34,480 nt of DNA. Origin: JAUZPB01 sp037140715. Lineage in GTDB: Bacteria > Bacteroidota > Ignavibacteria > Ignavibacteriales > SURF-24. The stretch spans positions 1-34,480 of the forward strand of contig JBAXDX010000023.1 of assembly GCA_037140715.1 (NCBI GenBank), in the 5' to 3' direction. The translations under genes and the position numbers were made by a program. Position 1 is the first letter of the stretch; each line of letters starts with the position of its first letter. Shown here piece after piece: positions 1 through 7,596 of the stretch. The notes beneath the pieces are model-generated. The model was not told where the DNA came from. It worked only from the letters and a program-made list of their open reading frames with translations, and searched no databases.

Positions 1-366
1 GATATATTAAAAGCGATTAATTTTTCGCGCGAAGATGTTTATATAACCAATTGTGTTAAATGCCGTCCGCCAGGGAACAGGAACCCCGCGCCTGAAGAGA
101 TGGGTAAGTGCCTTCCATATTTTGACCGTCAGATAGAAATGATTAAGCCTAAAATGATTCTTTGTCTTGGTCTTGTAGCCGCAAGTGGTGTACTAAAACT
201 TAAATCAACATTAGGCAATATGCGTGGCAATGTTTATGAACATGCCGGAGCAAAAGCAATGGTAACTTATCATCCGGCGGCTCTGCTAAGAAATCCTAAC
301 TGGAAAAGAGGCGCATGGGAAGATGTGCAAAAATTTAGAAAATTATATGATGAAATAATAAAATGA
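1..366 (+). CDS. uracil-DNA glycosylase, family 4-like, 3' part (start lies outside the window)
   Basis: The reading frame is open from base 1, so the N-terminus lies upstream of the window; the first internal ATG at 100 is not the start. Visible are the TNCVKCRPPGNR segment, the following Cys of GKCLPYF, and the DNA-contact motif YHPAALLRNP near the C-terminus. In family 4 uracil-DNA glycosylases the Cys in KCRPP and the next Cys are two of four ligands of a [4Fe-4S] cluster; the other two would be in the missing part. The enzyme removes uracil from DNA to start base-excision repair. The stop overlaps the dnaB start as ATGA (363-366), so the two are probably co-transcribed and translationally coupled. 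Family assignment is firm; which UDG subfamily is an inference from the partial sequence. Confidence 0.88.
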   Translation, partial: DILKAINFSREDVYITNCVKCRPPGNRNPAPEEMGKCLPYFDRQIEMIKPKMILCLGLVAASGVLKLKSTLGNMRGNVYEHAGAKAMVTYHPAALLRNPNWKRGAWEDVQKFRKLYDEIIK

Positions 367-1808
367 CAAAGATGAAGAGAGAACAGGACGAACATACTAA
401 TAGTATGATACCTGCATCAGTCAGGCAGCCGGCCGCGCCTGAAGTAGAAATGGCTGTGCTCGGAGCTATGATGATTGAAAAGGAATCAGTTCCGAAAGCA
501 ATCGAACTTTTAACTTCCGACAGTTTTTATGTAAAGGCGCATAAACTAATATTTGAGGCAGCGCGCGTTCTCTTTGAAGCGGATGAGCCGGTTGACAGCG
601 TAACGCTCTATGAAGAACTTAGAAAGAAAGGGCATCTGGAGCAGGCGGGCGGTGCGGCATATCTTAGCAGGCTTTCGCAGGATATTTCATCAGCCGCGAA
701 TATCGAATATCACGCTAAGATAGTTCTTGAAAAACATATACTCCGCAGTCTTATAACTTCCTCGATGGATATTGCCAGAAGTGCTTATGAGGCAACCGAG
801 GATGCGTTCGATCTGCTTGATCAGGCAGAGAGAAAAATATTTGAGATTACTGAAGAGCACATGAAGAAGTCATATTCACAGATGGATAAGGCTGTAAAAG
901 AAGCAATGGAATATATCGAACTTATACATTCCAAGAAGGCACAGAACTTTGCCGTGCCCACAGGTTTTTATGCTCTTGATGATATGCTGGGCGGCTTTCA
1001 GAAGTCCGACCTTATTATTATTGCTGCCCGTCCTTCAATGGGCAAGACGGCTTTTGCCTTGTCGCTGGCGCGTAATGCGGCAATCGACCATAAGGTGCCT
1101 GTCGCAATATTCTCGCTTGAAATGGCCACGATTCAGATTGTTATACGTATGCTTTGCGCTGAAGGCCGCCTGAATGCACATCTCGTAAGAACCGGAAAAC
1201 TGCCGCACGAGGAAGGTCCTAAGCTAAGCCGCAACATACATAAGTTAAGCGAATCTCCGATATTTATCGATGACTCTCCCACGCAGACCATACTTGAACT
1301 CAGAGCCAAGGCAAGAAGACTTAAAGCTGAAAAGAAAATAGGGATGATTATAATTGATTATCTTCAGTTGATGAGTGCATCGTCAAAGATGGAAAGCCGC
1401 GAACGGGAAATCTCACATATATCGCGCTCGCTAAAGGCTCTTGCCAAGGAGCTTAAAATCCCTGTTATCGCTCTTGCTCAGCTTAACCGTGCGGTTGAGG
1501 CGAGAACAGATAAGCGTCCGATGCTCTCTGACTTAAGAGAGTCCGGTTCAATTGAGCAGGATGCAGATGTTGTTATGTTTATTCATCGCCCGGAATACTA
1601 TGGTATCAAAAATGACTCCGATGGGAACAGTCTTGACGGCGTAGCTGAAATAATTGTAGGGAAACAGAGAAACGGACCTACGGGTGATGTCAGGCTTAAA
1701 TTTTTCAGAGATTATGCGCGTTTCGATAATCTTGAATTTGTCCGCCACATTGAAGAAGCCAGTTCCTCATCTTCGCGGGCAGCAATTGAGGATGATTATC
1801 CGATATGA
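363..1808 (+). CDS. dnaB: replicative DNA helicase DnaB
   Basis: 481 residues, a normal length for DnaB. The N-terminal helical domain starts at PAAPEVEMAVLGAMM (about residues 23-125). After a linker, the RecA-like C-terminal domain has Walker A ARPSMGKTAFALS near residue 222, Walker B IIIDYLQLM near 330, then IPVIALAQLNR and the DLRESGSIEQDADVV segment near 390. DnaB is the ring helicase that unwinds DNA at the replication fork in the 5'-3' direction and works with DnaG primase. There is no intein. It overlaps the upstream UDG gene (ATGA) and the downstream DUF1460 gene (ATGA at 1805-1808). A second possible start at 372 (MKREQ) cannot be excluded, but the coupled ATG at 363 is preferred. 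Confidence 0.97.
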   Translation: MTKMKREQDEHTNSMIPASVRQPAAPEVEMAVLGAMMIEKESVPKAIELLTSDSFYVKAHKLIFEAARVLFEADEPVDSVTLYEELRKKGHLEQAGGAAYLSRLSQDISSAANIEYHAKIVLEKHILRSLITSSMDIARSAYEATEDAFDLLDQAERKIFEITEEHMKKSYSQMDKAVKEAMEYIELIHSKKAQNFAVPTGFYALDDMLGGFQKSDLIIIAARPSMGKTAFALSLARNAAIDHKVPVAIFSLEMATIQIVIRMLCAEGRLNAHLVRTGKLPHEEGPKLSRNIHKLSESPIFIDDSPTQTILELRAKARRLKAEKKIGMIIIDYLQLMSASSKMESREREISHISRSLKALAKELKIPVIALAQLNRAVEARTDKRPMLSDLRESGSIEQDADVVMFIHRPEYYGIKNDSDGNSLDGVAEIIVGKQRNGPTGDVRLKFFRDYARFDNLEFVRHIEEASSSSSRAAIEDDYPI

Positions 1809-2656
1809 AGTTATTTATCATTATATTTTTATTGTCCGGACTCTCGTCCATATTTCCGCAGTCTGTTAATATGTCAAAAGATCAGGAAATCTGCACGGGC
1901 AAATTCTCCTTTGCGGTTGCAGAAAGTCTGAAGTATAAACCTGTTAACGAAGTTATAGTTGCAATAGGTAAAAGTTTTATCGGAGTGGATTATGTGGCAC
2001 ATACGCTTGAAGCTGAAGGCGATGAGCGTCTTATAATTAACCTTACCGGACTTGACTGTACAACGTTCATAGAAAACGCGCTTGTCTTTGCAAGGTGCAT
2101 TAAGTCAGGTCATACCTCGTTTGAAGATTATCAGAAAGAACTTACTAAAGTCCGTTACCGTGGCGGAGTAATAAATAAATATCCGTCGAGGCTGCATTAC
2201 TTCTCAGACTGGATTTATGATAACACCGTCAAAGGGATAGTAAAGGATATAACAAAAGATATCGGCGGAAAGCCATGTCCGAACAAGGCTGGCTTTATGA
2301 CGAAGAACAGGGATAAGTATGCTCAGATAAGCAGGAACGATGAGTTTCATAATGAAGTTAAGAAAATCGAAGATTCCATAAACGCCCGCCCGTTTTATTA
2401 TATTCCGAAAAGTGAAGTAAAAGACTTTGAGAACAAAATCAGCAATGGCTGTCTGATAGCTATAACCTCATCGCTTCAAGGACTGGACATTGCCCATGTA
2501 GGCATAGCGGTTAAGATGGAAGACGGACGCATTCATTTTTTACATGCATCGACAGTTGGTTCAAAAGTTCAGATTACGGAGCAGCCACTTGCTGATTATC
2601 TTCTAAAAAAAAAGGGGCAGACGGGAATTTTAGTTATTCAGCCGCTTGAACCATAG
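1805..2656 (+). CDS. DUF1460 family NlpC/P60-like murein amidase, exported
   Basis: 283 residues. The N-terminus has a signal peptide (MKLFIIIFLLSGLSSIFPQS). The DUF1460 core has LDCTTFIENAL with the presumed catalytic Cys85, the RYRGGVINKYPSRLHYFSDW segment, and HVGIAV with the presumed catalytic His231, followed by HFLHAST. DUF1460 proteins belong to the NlpC/P60 cysteine-peptidase superfamily and are known as N-acetylmuramoyl-L-alanine amidases acting on muropeptides, so a role in periplasmic peptidoglycan breakdown or recycling is likely. The start overlaps the dnaB stop (ATGA), which suggests it is read from the same mRNA. Its own substrate is inferred from the family. Confidence 0.85.
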   Translation: MKLFIIIFLLSGLSSIFPQSVNMSKDQEICTGKFSFAVAESLKYKPVNEVIVAIGKSFIGVDYVAHTLEAEGDERLIINLTGLDCTTFIENALVFARCIKSGHTSFEDYQKELTKVRYRGGVINKYPSRLHYFSDWIYDNTVKGIVKDITKDIGGKPCPNKAGFMTKNRDKYAQISRNDEFHNEVKKIEDSINARPFYYIPKSEVKDFENKISNGCLIAITSSLQGLDIAHVGIAVKMEDGRIHFLHASTVGSKVQITEQPLADYLLKKKGQTGILVIQPLEP

Positions 2657-2989
2657 AGAATAGTTCAAAGACGCATATTGGGTGTGATTTGTTGTGCCCG
2701 ATCCCATAAACGGATCCAGTACAACATCTCCTTCTTTAGTGAATAATTTAATAAACCATTCCGGTAATGCTTCAGGAAAAGCCACGCTATGATTTTTATT
2801 ATTGCATTCGGTGGCCAAGTGCAAAACATTTGTAGGGTAAGCCATATCGCGGTTCACCCAGTTTGATATATTTTTGCCAAATCCACTGCCGACTATTATA
2901 GTTTAGTTCCTTAAGAGCATTATTTATAATTTCAAAAGTCTTTCCCTTGTCATGGGATCTTAAATTTTTGACATTTTTGATTTGTTGCC
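2657..2989 (-). pseudogene. remnant of a site-specific DNA methyltransferase (N6_N4_Mtase type)
   Basis: Reading the minus strand from about 2902 down gives GSGFGKNISNWVNRDMAYPT, then VLHLATEC, LPEWFIKLFTKEGDVVLDPF and MGSGTT. This is the C-terminal part of DNA N6-adenine/N4-cytosine methyltransferases, ending in the AdoMet-binding motif DPFxGSGTT. An upstream stop (about 2903-2905) blocks this frame. A second frame (about 2989-2903) reads RSHDKGKTFEIINNALKELN, which looks like the preceding part displaced by one small indel. After GSGTT the homology ends abruptly, the frame closes at 2630, and the catalytic DPPY/NPPY motif is absent. It is therefore a non-functional relic, probably of a lost restriction-modification system, left between the DUF1460 gene and nfo. 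Confidence 0.75.
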
Positions 2990-3032
2990 GTTAATATGTG
3001 TGAGTCAGGATGATAAAATACAGCAACTATCA

Positions 3033-3058
3033 AATCTGTGAAATCATTTAATCTGTGA
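3033..3058. repeat. short tandem repeat in the nfo 3' flank
   Basis: The 9-mer AATCTGTGA occurs at 3033-3041 and again at 3050-3058, giving a 17-bp period (AATCTGTGAAATCATTT). It lies just past the stop codon of nfo and next to the methyltransferase remnant. Similar AATC-rich motifs recur at 20796-20953. No function can be assigned. Confidence 0.5.
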
Positions 3059-3065
3059 TACAGAC

Positions 3066-3926
3066 TTATTTGGGCTTAATAATTAATGAACGCAGAATCT
3101 TAAGGTTCTCAACATCTTCAGGCTGGCCTTTAGTTTTCGGAGTTTCAAGTATCATTGGAATACCCGCAAGTCTTGGGTCGTTCATTAGATTTGTAAAGCC
3201 GGCGAGTCCGATAAAACCTTCACCTATATGTGTATGGCGGTCAACGCGTGTTCCAAGGTCTTTTTTGCTGTCGTTTACGTGGAAGCATTTTAGCAAATCG
3301 AGTCCGATTATTTCATCAAACTGGCGGAAAGTCTCCTCATATCCTTTTGGGTCTCTAAGCTCGTAGCCTGCGGCAAAGATATGTGCCGTATCGATGCAGA
3401 CGCACATTCTTTCTTTATCTTCAACGCCGTCAATAATTTGTCTTATCTGTTCGAACCTGTATCCTATTGCAGCTCCCTGTCCGGCGGTAAGCTCAAGCAT
3501 ACTTTTCACGCGGAAGTTCTTCGTTCTGTCATGGGCGATATTTATAGATTCAGAGATAATCTTAATACCGTCCTGTTCTCCCTGTCCGCCGTGGCTACCA
3601 GGGTGGAAGTTCAGGTATTCAATATCAAGCTGATCGCAGCGGATAAGTTCATCGATAAACGCTTCCCTCGATTTTTCCAGTATTTCCTTAACCGGTGCGC
3701 AAAGGTTAATCAGATAGCTGTCATGGGAGATGACAGGGGATATTTTTGTTTTGCTCAGTTTATCTTTATAATTCTCAATCTCAATTGCATCCAGAGCTTT
3801 CGCGTTCCAGCGTGTATTATTTTTTGTAAATATCTGCATGGTCGCAAAGCCGAGGCTTTCGGCAAGTTCAATAGCTTTGTCTGTTCCGCCGAGTGTGGAT
3901 GTATGCGCTCCGAGTATATGTTTCAT
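3066..3926 (-). CDS. nfo: endonuclease IV (AP endonuclease)
   Basis: 286 residues, normal for the family (AP2Ec TIM barrel). All nine metal ligands of the trinuclear zinc site are in the expected places: His68 (SHDSY), His108 (NFHPGSHGG), Glu145 (LELTAG), Asp179 and His182 (CIDTAHIFAAGY), His216 (CFHVNDSK), Asp229 and His231 (RVDRHTHIGEG) and Glu261 (ILETPK). The enzyme cleaves DNA 5' of abasic sites and trims 3' blocking groups in base-excision repair. It is transcribed away from the sod gene and towards the methyltransferase remnant. The start ATG at 3926 gives MKHILGAHTST, the canonical N-terminus. Confidence 0.97.
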   Translation of the reverse strand: MKHILGAHTSTLGGTDKAIELAESLGFATMQIFTKNNTRWNAKALDAIEIENYKDKLSKTKISPVISHDSYLINLCAPVKEILEKSREAFIDELIRCDQLDIEYLNFHPGSHGGQGEQDGIKIISESINIAHDRTKNFRVKSMLELTAGQGAAIGYRFEQIRQIIDGVEDKERMCVCIDTAHIFAAGYELRDPKGYEETFRQFDEIIGLDLLKCFHVNDSKKDLGTRVDRHTHIGEGFIGLAGFTNLMNDPRLAGIPMILETPKTKGQPEDVENLKILRSLIIKPK

Positions 3927-4100
3927 AAATAGTTCTCAGACTTCGTTAATAATTAAAAAATTCACAAACTAATATGCAAAACTTAATTGCTCTTTTCAAA
4001 TTTACGAAACTATATGAACGAAGCATGCGTTAAACTTGCTATGAATATTGCGGAGATATAACAGGTAATATGACGGCGCGAGGCTGTTTTAACCATCGGG

Positions 4101-4130
4101 TTGCTTGTTTTATGACCGCACGATTATTCT
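4101..4130 (+). promoter_or_regulatory. possible promoter of the superoxide dismutase gene
   Basis: TTGCTT (4101-4106) and TATTCT (4125-4130) are separated by 18 bases and lie about 30 bp upstream of the sod start codon at 4161, which has a GGAG ribosome binding site just before it. The match to the sigma-70 consensus is only moderate. No operator-like palindrome was recognised. Confidence 0.3.
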
Positions 4131-4160
4131 TAAACATTATAAAAATATACTGGAGAAAAA

Positions 4161-4751
4161 ATGGCTATTACATTACCTGAACTTCCTTTTGCAAAAGATG
4201 CTCTTGAACCGTTTATCAGCGCTAAGACGCTTGAATTTCATTATGGCAGGCATCATAACGCTTACGTGGTGAATACAAACAAACTGACAGAAGGTACAGA
4301 ACTGGCAGATGCTGACCTTGAAACAATAATTAAAACAGCGGCAGGCGATGCTTCAAAGGCAGGCCTTTTTAATAACGCTGCGCAGGTATGGAATCATACT
4401 TTCTACTGGAACTGCCTGAAGAAGGACGGAGGCAGACCAACCGGCGCAATCGCCGAGAAAATCAATGCGGACTTCGGCAGCTACGAAAAGTTTGTTGAGG
4501 AATTTAAGAACGCAGGAGCTACACAGTTTGGCAGCGGATGGGCCTGGCTGGTTCTTAAGGATGGTAAGTTGCAGATAATTAAAACTCCTAACGCGGATAC
4601 ACCGATTGCTCACGGAGTTACTCCGTTGCTTACGGTCGATGTATGGGAACATGCTTATTATCTCGATTATCAGAACCGCCGCCCGGATTATCTGACTACG
4701 TTTGTGGACAGCCTTATTAACTGGGATTTTGTTAACTCCCGCCTGAAATAA
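4161..4751 (+). CDS. sodB: superoxide dismutase, iron type
   Basis: 196 residues, full length. The Fe/Mn-SOD fold is clear: the N-terminal helical hairpin with LEFHYGRHHNAYV, then NNAAQVWNHTFYW, FGSGWAWLV and the signature DVWEHAYYLDY. The metal ligands are His27, His79, Asp160 and His164. The active-site Gln lies in NNAAQVWNH (Gln75), the position used by iron enzymes; manganese enzymes carry it near the GSGWAWL motif instead. Iron preference is therefore predicted, although cambialistic use cannot be excluded. The protein has no signal peptide and is cytoplasmic. It is a single-gene unit with its own GGAG ribosome binding site and a hairpin 20 bp after the stop. Confidence 0.95.
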   Translation: MAITLPELPFAKDALEPFISAKTLEFHYGRHHNAYVVNTNKLTEGTELADADLETIIKTAAGDASKAGLFNNAAQVWNHTFYWNCLKKDGGRPTGAIAEKINADFGSYEKFVEEFKNAGATQFGSGWAWLVLKDGKLQIIKTPNADTPIAHGVTPLLTVDVWEHAYYLDYQNRRPDYLTTFVDSLINWDFVNSRLK

Positions 4752-4770
4752 TCCTTTCATTTTATCAGTT

Positions 4771-4792
4771 GCCGCGTAATTCAATACGCGGC
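4771..4792. terminator. hairpin downstream of sodB (weak terminator)
   Basis: A perfect 8-bp stem, GCCGCGTA / TACGCGGC, with a 6-nt loop (ATTCAA) begins 19 bp after the sodB stop. There is no T-run after it on the plus strand, so it may end transcription inefficiently or stabilise the 3' end of the mRNA. Confidence 0.45.
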
Positions 4793-4835
4793 GGCCGATT
4801 TATCCATCCAAAATAGAAAATTATTTAACAAGTCA

Positions 4836-4864
4836 TTGACATTTTCTATCCCGTACTGTATAAT
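4836..4864 (+). promoter_or_regulatory. consensus sigma-70 promoter
   Basis: TTGACA (4836-4841), a 17-base spacer, and TATAAT (4859-4864): both hexamers match the consensus exactly and the spacing is optimal. Transcription would start near 4871. The next gene on this strand starts at 5115, so the mRNA would have a leader of about 245 nt, or the promoter serves a small RNA. Confidence 0.75.
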
Positions 4865-5114
4865 TGAACGCCGAAATGGGAACATTTGGTAAAGACCAGG
4901 AATGCTTATGGAAACAGAAGTTTTTTTGAGTCTATAATATGGTTCTCCAAATTAATCTTCAAACTAATTTCAAAACTATGGAGGTGAAATATTAAATTAT
5001 TCTGTACAGATTCAGAGCTTATCCGAGAACCAAATTTAGAGTGAACAGAGTTATTTATGGGTGTTGTTTTTTCTAATTCATTTATGTTTATCAAAAAATA
5101 ATAATGGGGTAGTT

Positions 5115-6011
5115 ATGAAAAGAGTGCTAGTGGTTTTATTCTTTGCAACGCTTTTTGTTTCAAGTATTTATTGTCAGGAAAGGGTGGATGTTGTTTATCT
5201 AAAGAATGGCGATATCGTTAAGGGCATGCTGGTCGAGAATGTTCCTAATAATTATGTCAAAATACAAATCGATGGCGGGTCTTCGCTTACAATTAAATAT
5301 TCTGATATTGAAAAGTTTACAGTAGAAACAAAGTCAAGATATGCAGCCAAAGACGTGGCATTACCTGTTGATAATGCTCAGGATGCGGTTATACAGAGAA
5401 AAAATAATTCAGCGGCACAATTTAAGTTGCAACTCGGGCCTGTTACCGGGCTTAATTTCAATATCGGAACAGGGAGTGATTGTCCAAATACTTCGACTGG
5501 TTTCGGCTTTGTTATTGGCGGGCAATTGGATATGAACTTTACTCCATCGGCTGGTCTCATTACGAACCTGCAATTCTACGATAACCGTAGCAGTTCTTTT
5601 TCAGAGGATGGATCAGTGAATGGCATTAAGTACACGGTTGAGAATTCTGCAAGTATAGCGTACTTTATAATTGAACCCCTTTTTAAACTTACATTGCAGG
5701 GGAGTAGTTTATTTTTTGTAGTTGGTCCGTCCGTTGGGCTTAATATTCAGGCTACGAGAGAACGAAAATTGACATCTTCGACTGATAATGTTACTTTTCA
5801 GGATGGCACAACAAAACAAAGTGCGTCAATAAAGAATATGAATGCGCGTTTTGAAATGAAGTTAGGTTCTGGTCTGGATATTAACCTTGGCTCGGTAATT
5901 CTTGCTCCAATGCTGACCTTTGGTTATGGCATTACAAACATTCAACAGGATATTTCTGCAAGGATACTGACAATTCAGGCGTTAGTCGCTGTAAAGTTCA
6001 ATCTGCTATGA
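5115..6011 (+). CDS. exported outer-membrane beta-barrel protein
   Basis: 298 residues from ATG 5115. An in-frame upstream start at 5061 would put 18 extra residues before the signal peptide and is not used here; GGGGT lies a few bases before 5115. The signal peptide MKRVLVVLFFATLFVSSIYC is followed by Gln-Glu. A small N-terminal domain (about residues 23-72; VDVVYLKNGDIVKGMLVEN ... SDIEKFTVE) resembles a beta-rich segment frequent in exported proteins of Bacteroidota and Ignavibacteria. The rest (about residues 105-298) alternates polar and hydrophobic strands with many Gly and aromatic residues, as in 8-10-strand porin-like barrels. Function is unknown. Its promoter is probably the consensus site at 4836; a bidirectional terminator follows the stop. 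Confidence 0.8.
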   Translation: MKRVLVVLFFATLFVSSIYCQERVDVVYLKNGDIVKGMLVENVPNNYVKIQIDGGSSLTIKYSDIEKFTVETKSRYAAKDVALPVDNAQDAVIQRKNNSAAQFKLQLGPVTGLNFNIGTGSDCPNTSTGFGFVIGGQLDMNFTPSAGLITNLQFYDNRSSSFSEDGSVNGIKYTVENSASIAYFIIEPLFKLTLQGSSLFFVVGPSVGLNIQATRERKLTSSTDNVTFQDGTTKQSASIKNMNARFEMKLGSGLDINLGSVILAPMLTFGYGITNIQQDISARILTIQALVAVKFNLL

Positions 6012-6018
6012 TAAACAA

Positions 6019-6051
6019 AAAAGGCTTTCTCTTTTGTGGAGAAAGCCTTTT
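6019..6051. terminator. bidirectional rho-independent terminator
   Basis: A 13-bp perfect stem (6019-6031 with 6039-6051, core AAGGCTTTCTC / GAGAAAGCCTT) and a 7-nt loop, with A-rich sequence on the left and T-rich on the right. It sits between the converging beta-barrel gene and gatB and can serve both strands. Confidence 0.88.
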
Positions 6052-6062
6052 CAATATTCTTT

Positions 6063-7508
6063 TTATTTCTTTAATGCTTCCAGACTCTCTTTCAGAATAT
6101 CATTAACCACTTTAGGATTTGCCTTCCCTTTTGTCTCTTTCATTATCTGTCCAATGAGAAAACCGAAAACCTTATCCTTGCCGGAAAGATACTGCTCAAC
6201 TTCCGGCTTATTGGCTTCAAGAATCTTTCTAATCGTGGCTTCAATTGCCGAGGAGTCGGTAATCTGAACAAGGTTCTTCTCTTTTACAATTATTTCAGGG
6301 TCTTTATCCTCAGACAGCATTACAGGGAAAACTTCCTTCGCAATCTTACCGCTGATGGTGTTATTCTGAATTAAATTAATAAGTTTACCGAGATGTTCAG
6401 GGCTAATCGGGAAATCATTAATGGACGACTTTGAATCGTTGACGACCTTCAGTACATCGCCCATTACCCAGTTGCTTGCGCTTTTGTAATCAGTTGTTAC
6501 ATTGACGACCTTTTCATAATAGTCTGCAATATCGCGTGATGAGGTCAGAACTTCAGCATCGTAAACGGGAATGCCGAATTGCTGAACAAATCTTGCTTTT
6601 CTTGTATCAGGCAACTCAGGAAGCGTTCCCCTGATTTGACTTCTCAGGGCTTCATTAATAATTACCGGTCTGAGATCAGGTTCGGGGAAGTAGCGATAGT
6701 CGTTAGCTTCTTCTTTTCCGCGCATTGAGGTTGCCACGTTCTGATCTGCATTCCAGAGAAGAGTTTCCTGAATTATTTTTCCGCCGTCTTCGATAACTTC
6801 TGTCTGACGTTCAATTTCATAAGCCAGTGCTTTCTCAACATTGCGGAAGGAGTTCATATTTTTTATTTCAGTTCTTGTGCCGAGTTTTGTTTCCCCTCTG
6901 AGTCTGATTGAAATATTAGCATCGCAGCGCAGCGAGCCTTCTTCCATATTGCCATCGCAGATGCCGAGGTACCGGACTATCTGTTTTATTTTCGACAGAT
7001 AAAGATAAGCTTCTTCGGGCGAACGCATATCAGGCTCGCTTACAATTTCCATCAGAGGCACGCCACAACGGTTTACATCGACAAGTGTTTCATTTGCCTG
7101 GTCGTGAATCGATTTGCCGGCATCTTCCTCTAAATGTATTCTTGTGATACCGAGTCTTTTCTCAGTTCCGTCCGGGCGGACAATGTCTATATAACCATTC
7201 TCGCAGATGGGCTTGTCATACTGTGAAATCTGGTAGCCTTTCGGAAGATCCGGATAGAAATAATTCTTACGGGCAAAAACAGAGGTCTCATTTACTGTGC
7301 AGTTTGTTCCAAATCCCATAAGGGCTGTAAACTCAACGGCTTTTTTATTAAGTACAGGCAATACTCCCGGATGACCGAGGCATACAGGGCAAATATTTGT
7401 ATTTGGCGCACCGCCGAACTTTGCTGAGCAGCCGCAAAATAATTTAGACTGAGTTAACAACTGGGCGTGAACTTCGAGACCGATAACAACTTCATATTTT
7501 TGATTCAT
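6063..7508 (-). CDS. gatB: aspartyl/glutamyl-tRNA amidotransferase subunit B
   Basis: 481 residues, full length. The N-terminal catalytic cradle starts VIGLEVHAQLLTQSKLFCGC. Cys residues in CGCS and CPVCLG form the zinc-finger-like site, followed by GHPGVLPVLN, and later EEGSLRCDANISIR. The C-terminal YqeY-like tRNA-binding domain covers about residues 330-480. GatB is the kinase/tRNA-binding subunit of GatCAB, which converts mischarged Glu-tRNA(Gln) and/or Asp-tRNA(Asn) to the amide form. The gatA and gatC genes are not in this window. It is the last gene of the minus-strand set nfnA-nfnB-gatB, 88 bp after nfnB, and lacks an obvious Shine-Dalgarno sequence. Confidence 0.97.
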   Translation of the reverse strand: MNQKYEVVIGLEVHAQLLTQSKLFCGCSAKFGGAPNTNICPVCLGHPGVLPVLNKKAVEFTALMGFGTNCTVNETSVFARKNYFYPDLPKGYQISQYDKPICENGYIDIVRPDGTEKRLGITRIHLEEDAGKSIHDQANETLVDVNRCGVPLMEIVSEPDMRSPEEAYLYLSKIKQIVRYLGICDGNMEEGSLRCDANISIRLRGETKLGTRTEIKNMNSFRNVEKALAYEIERQTEVIEDGGKIIQETLLWNADQNVATSMRGKEEANDYRYFPEPDLRPVIINEALRSQIRGTLPELPDTRKARFVQQFGIPVYDAEVLTSSRDIADYYEKVVNVTTDYKSASNWVMGDVLKVVNDSKSSINDFPISPEHLGKLINLIQNNTISGKIAKEVFPVMLSEDKDPEIIVKEKNLVQITDSSAIEATIRKILEANKPEVEQYLSGKDKVFGFLIGQIMKETKGKANPKVVNDILKESLEALKK

Positions 7509-7596
7509 ATCTTATAAGATAAATTAATGCGTAAAAAAAAGATGGATTAAATGATTCTGCGAATATAAATAATTTTGCTAAAAATGACGACAGATA

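Larger units (their letters stand above)
4752..5114. other. 363-bp gap between sodB and the beta-barrel gene: hairpin, perfect promoter, long leader
   Basis: This gap holds a hairpin (4771-4792), a consensus sigma-70 promoter (4836-4864) and about 245 nt of potential leader before the start codon at 5115. Within the leader, an ATG at 4876, a few bases after the predicted transcription start, opens a 17-codon frame ending in a T7 run (4921-4927). At 4980-4987 there is a perfect Shine-Dalgarno sequence, GGAGGTGA, with no conventional start codon at the right distance. No known riboswitch class was recognised. A 62-codon minus-strand frame across this leader is considered chance. Confidence 0.6.

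Noticed and set aside
3381..3932. 183-codon plus-strand frame opposite nfo
   Set aside because: It is antisense to a complete endonuclease IV gene with all catalytic residues; a shadow frame.
4353..4784. 143-codon minus-strand frame opposite sodB
   Set aside because: It is antisense to a complete superoxide dismutase and has no recognisable domain.
4906..5094. 62-codon minus-strand frame opposite the leader of the barrel gene
   Set aside because: It lies under a consensus promoter transcript on the other strand, has no ribosome binding site of note and no family.
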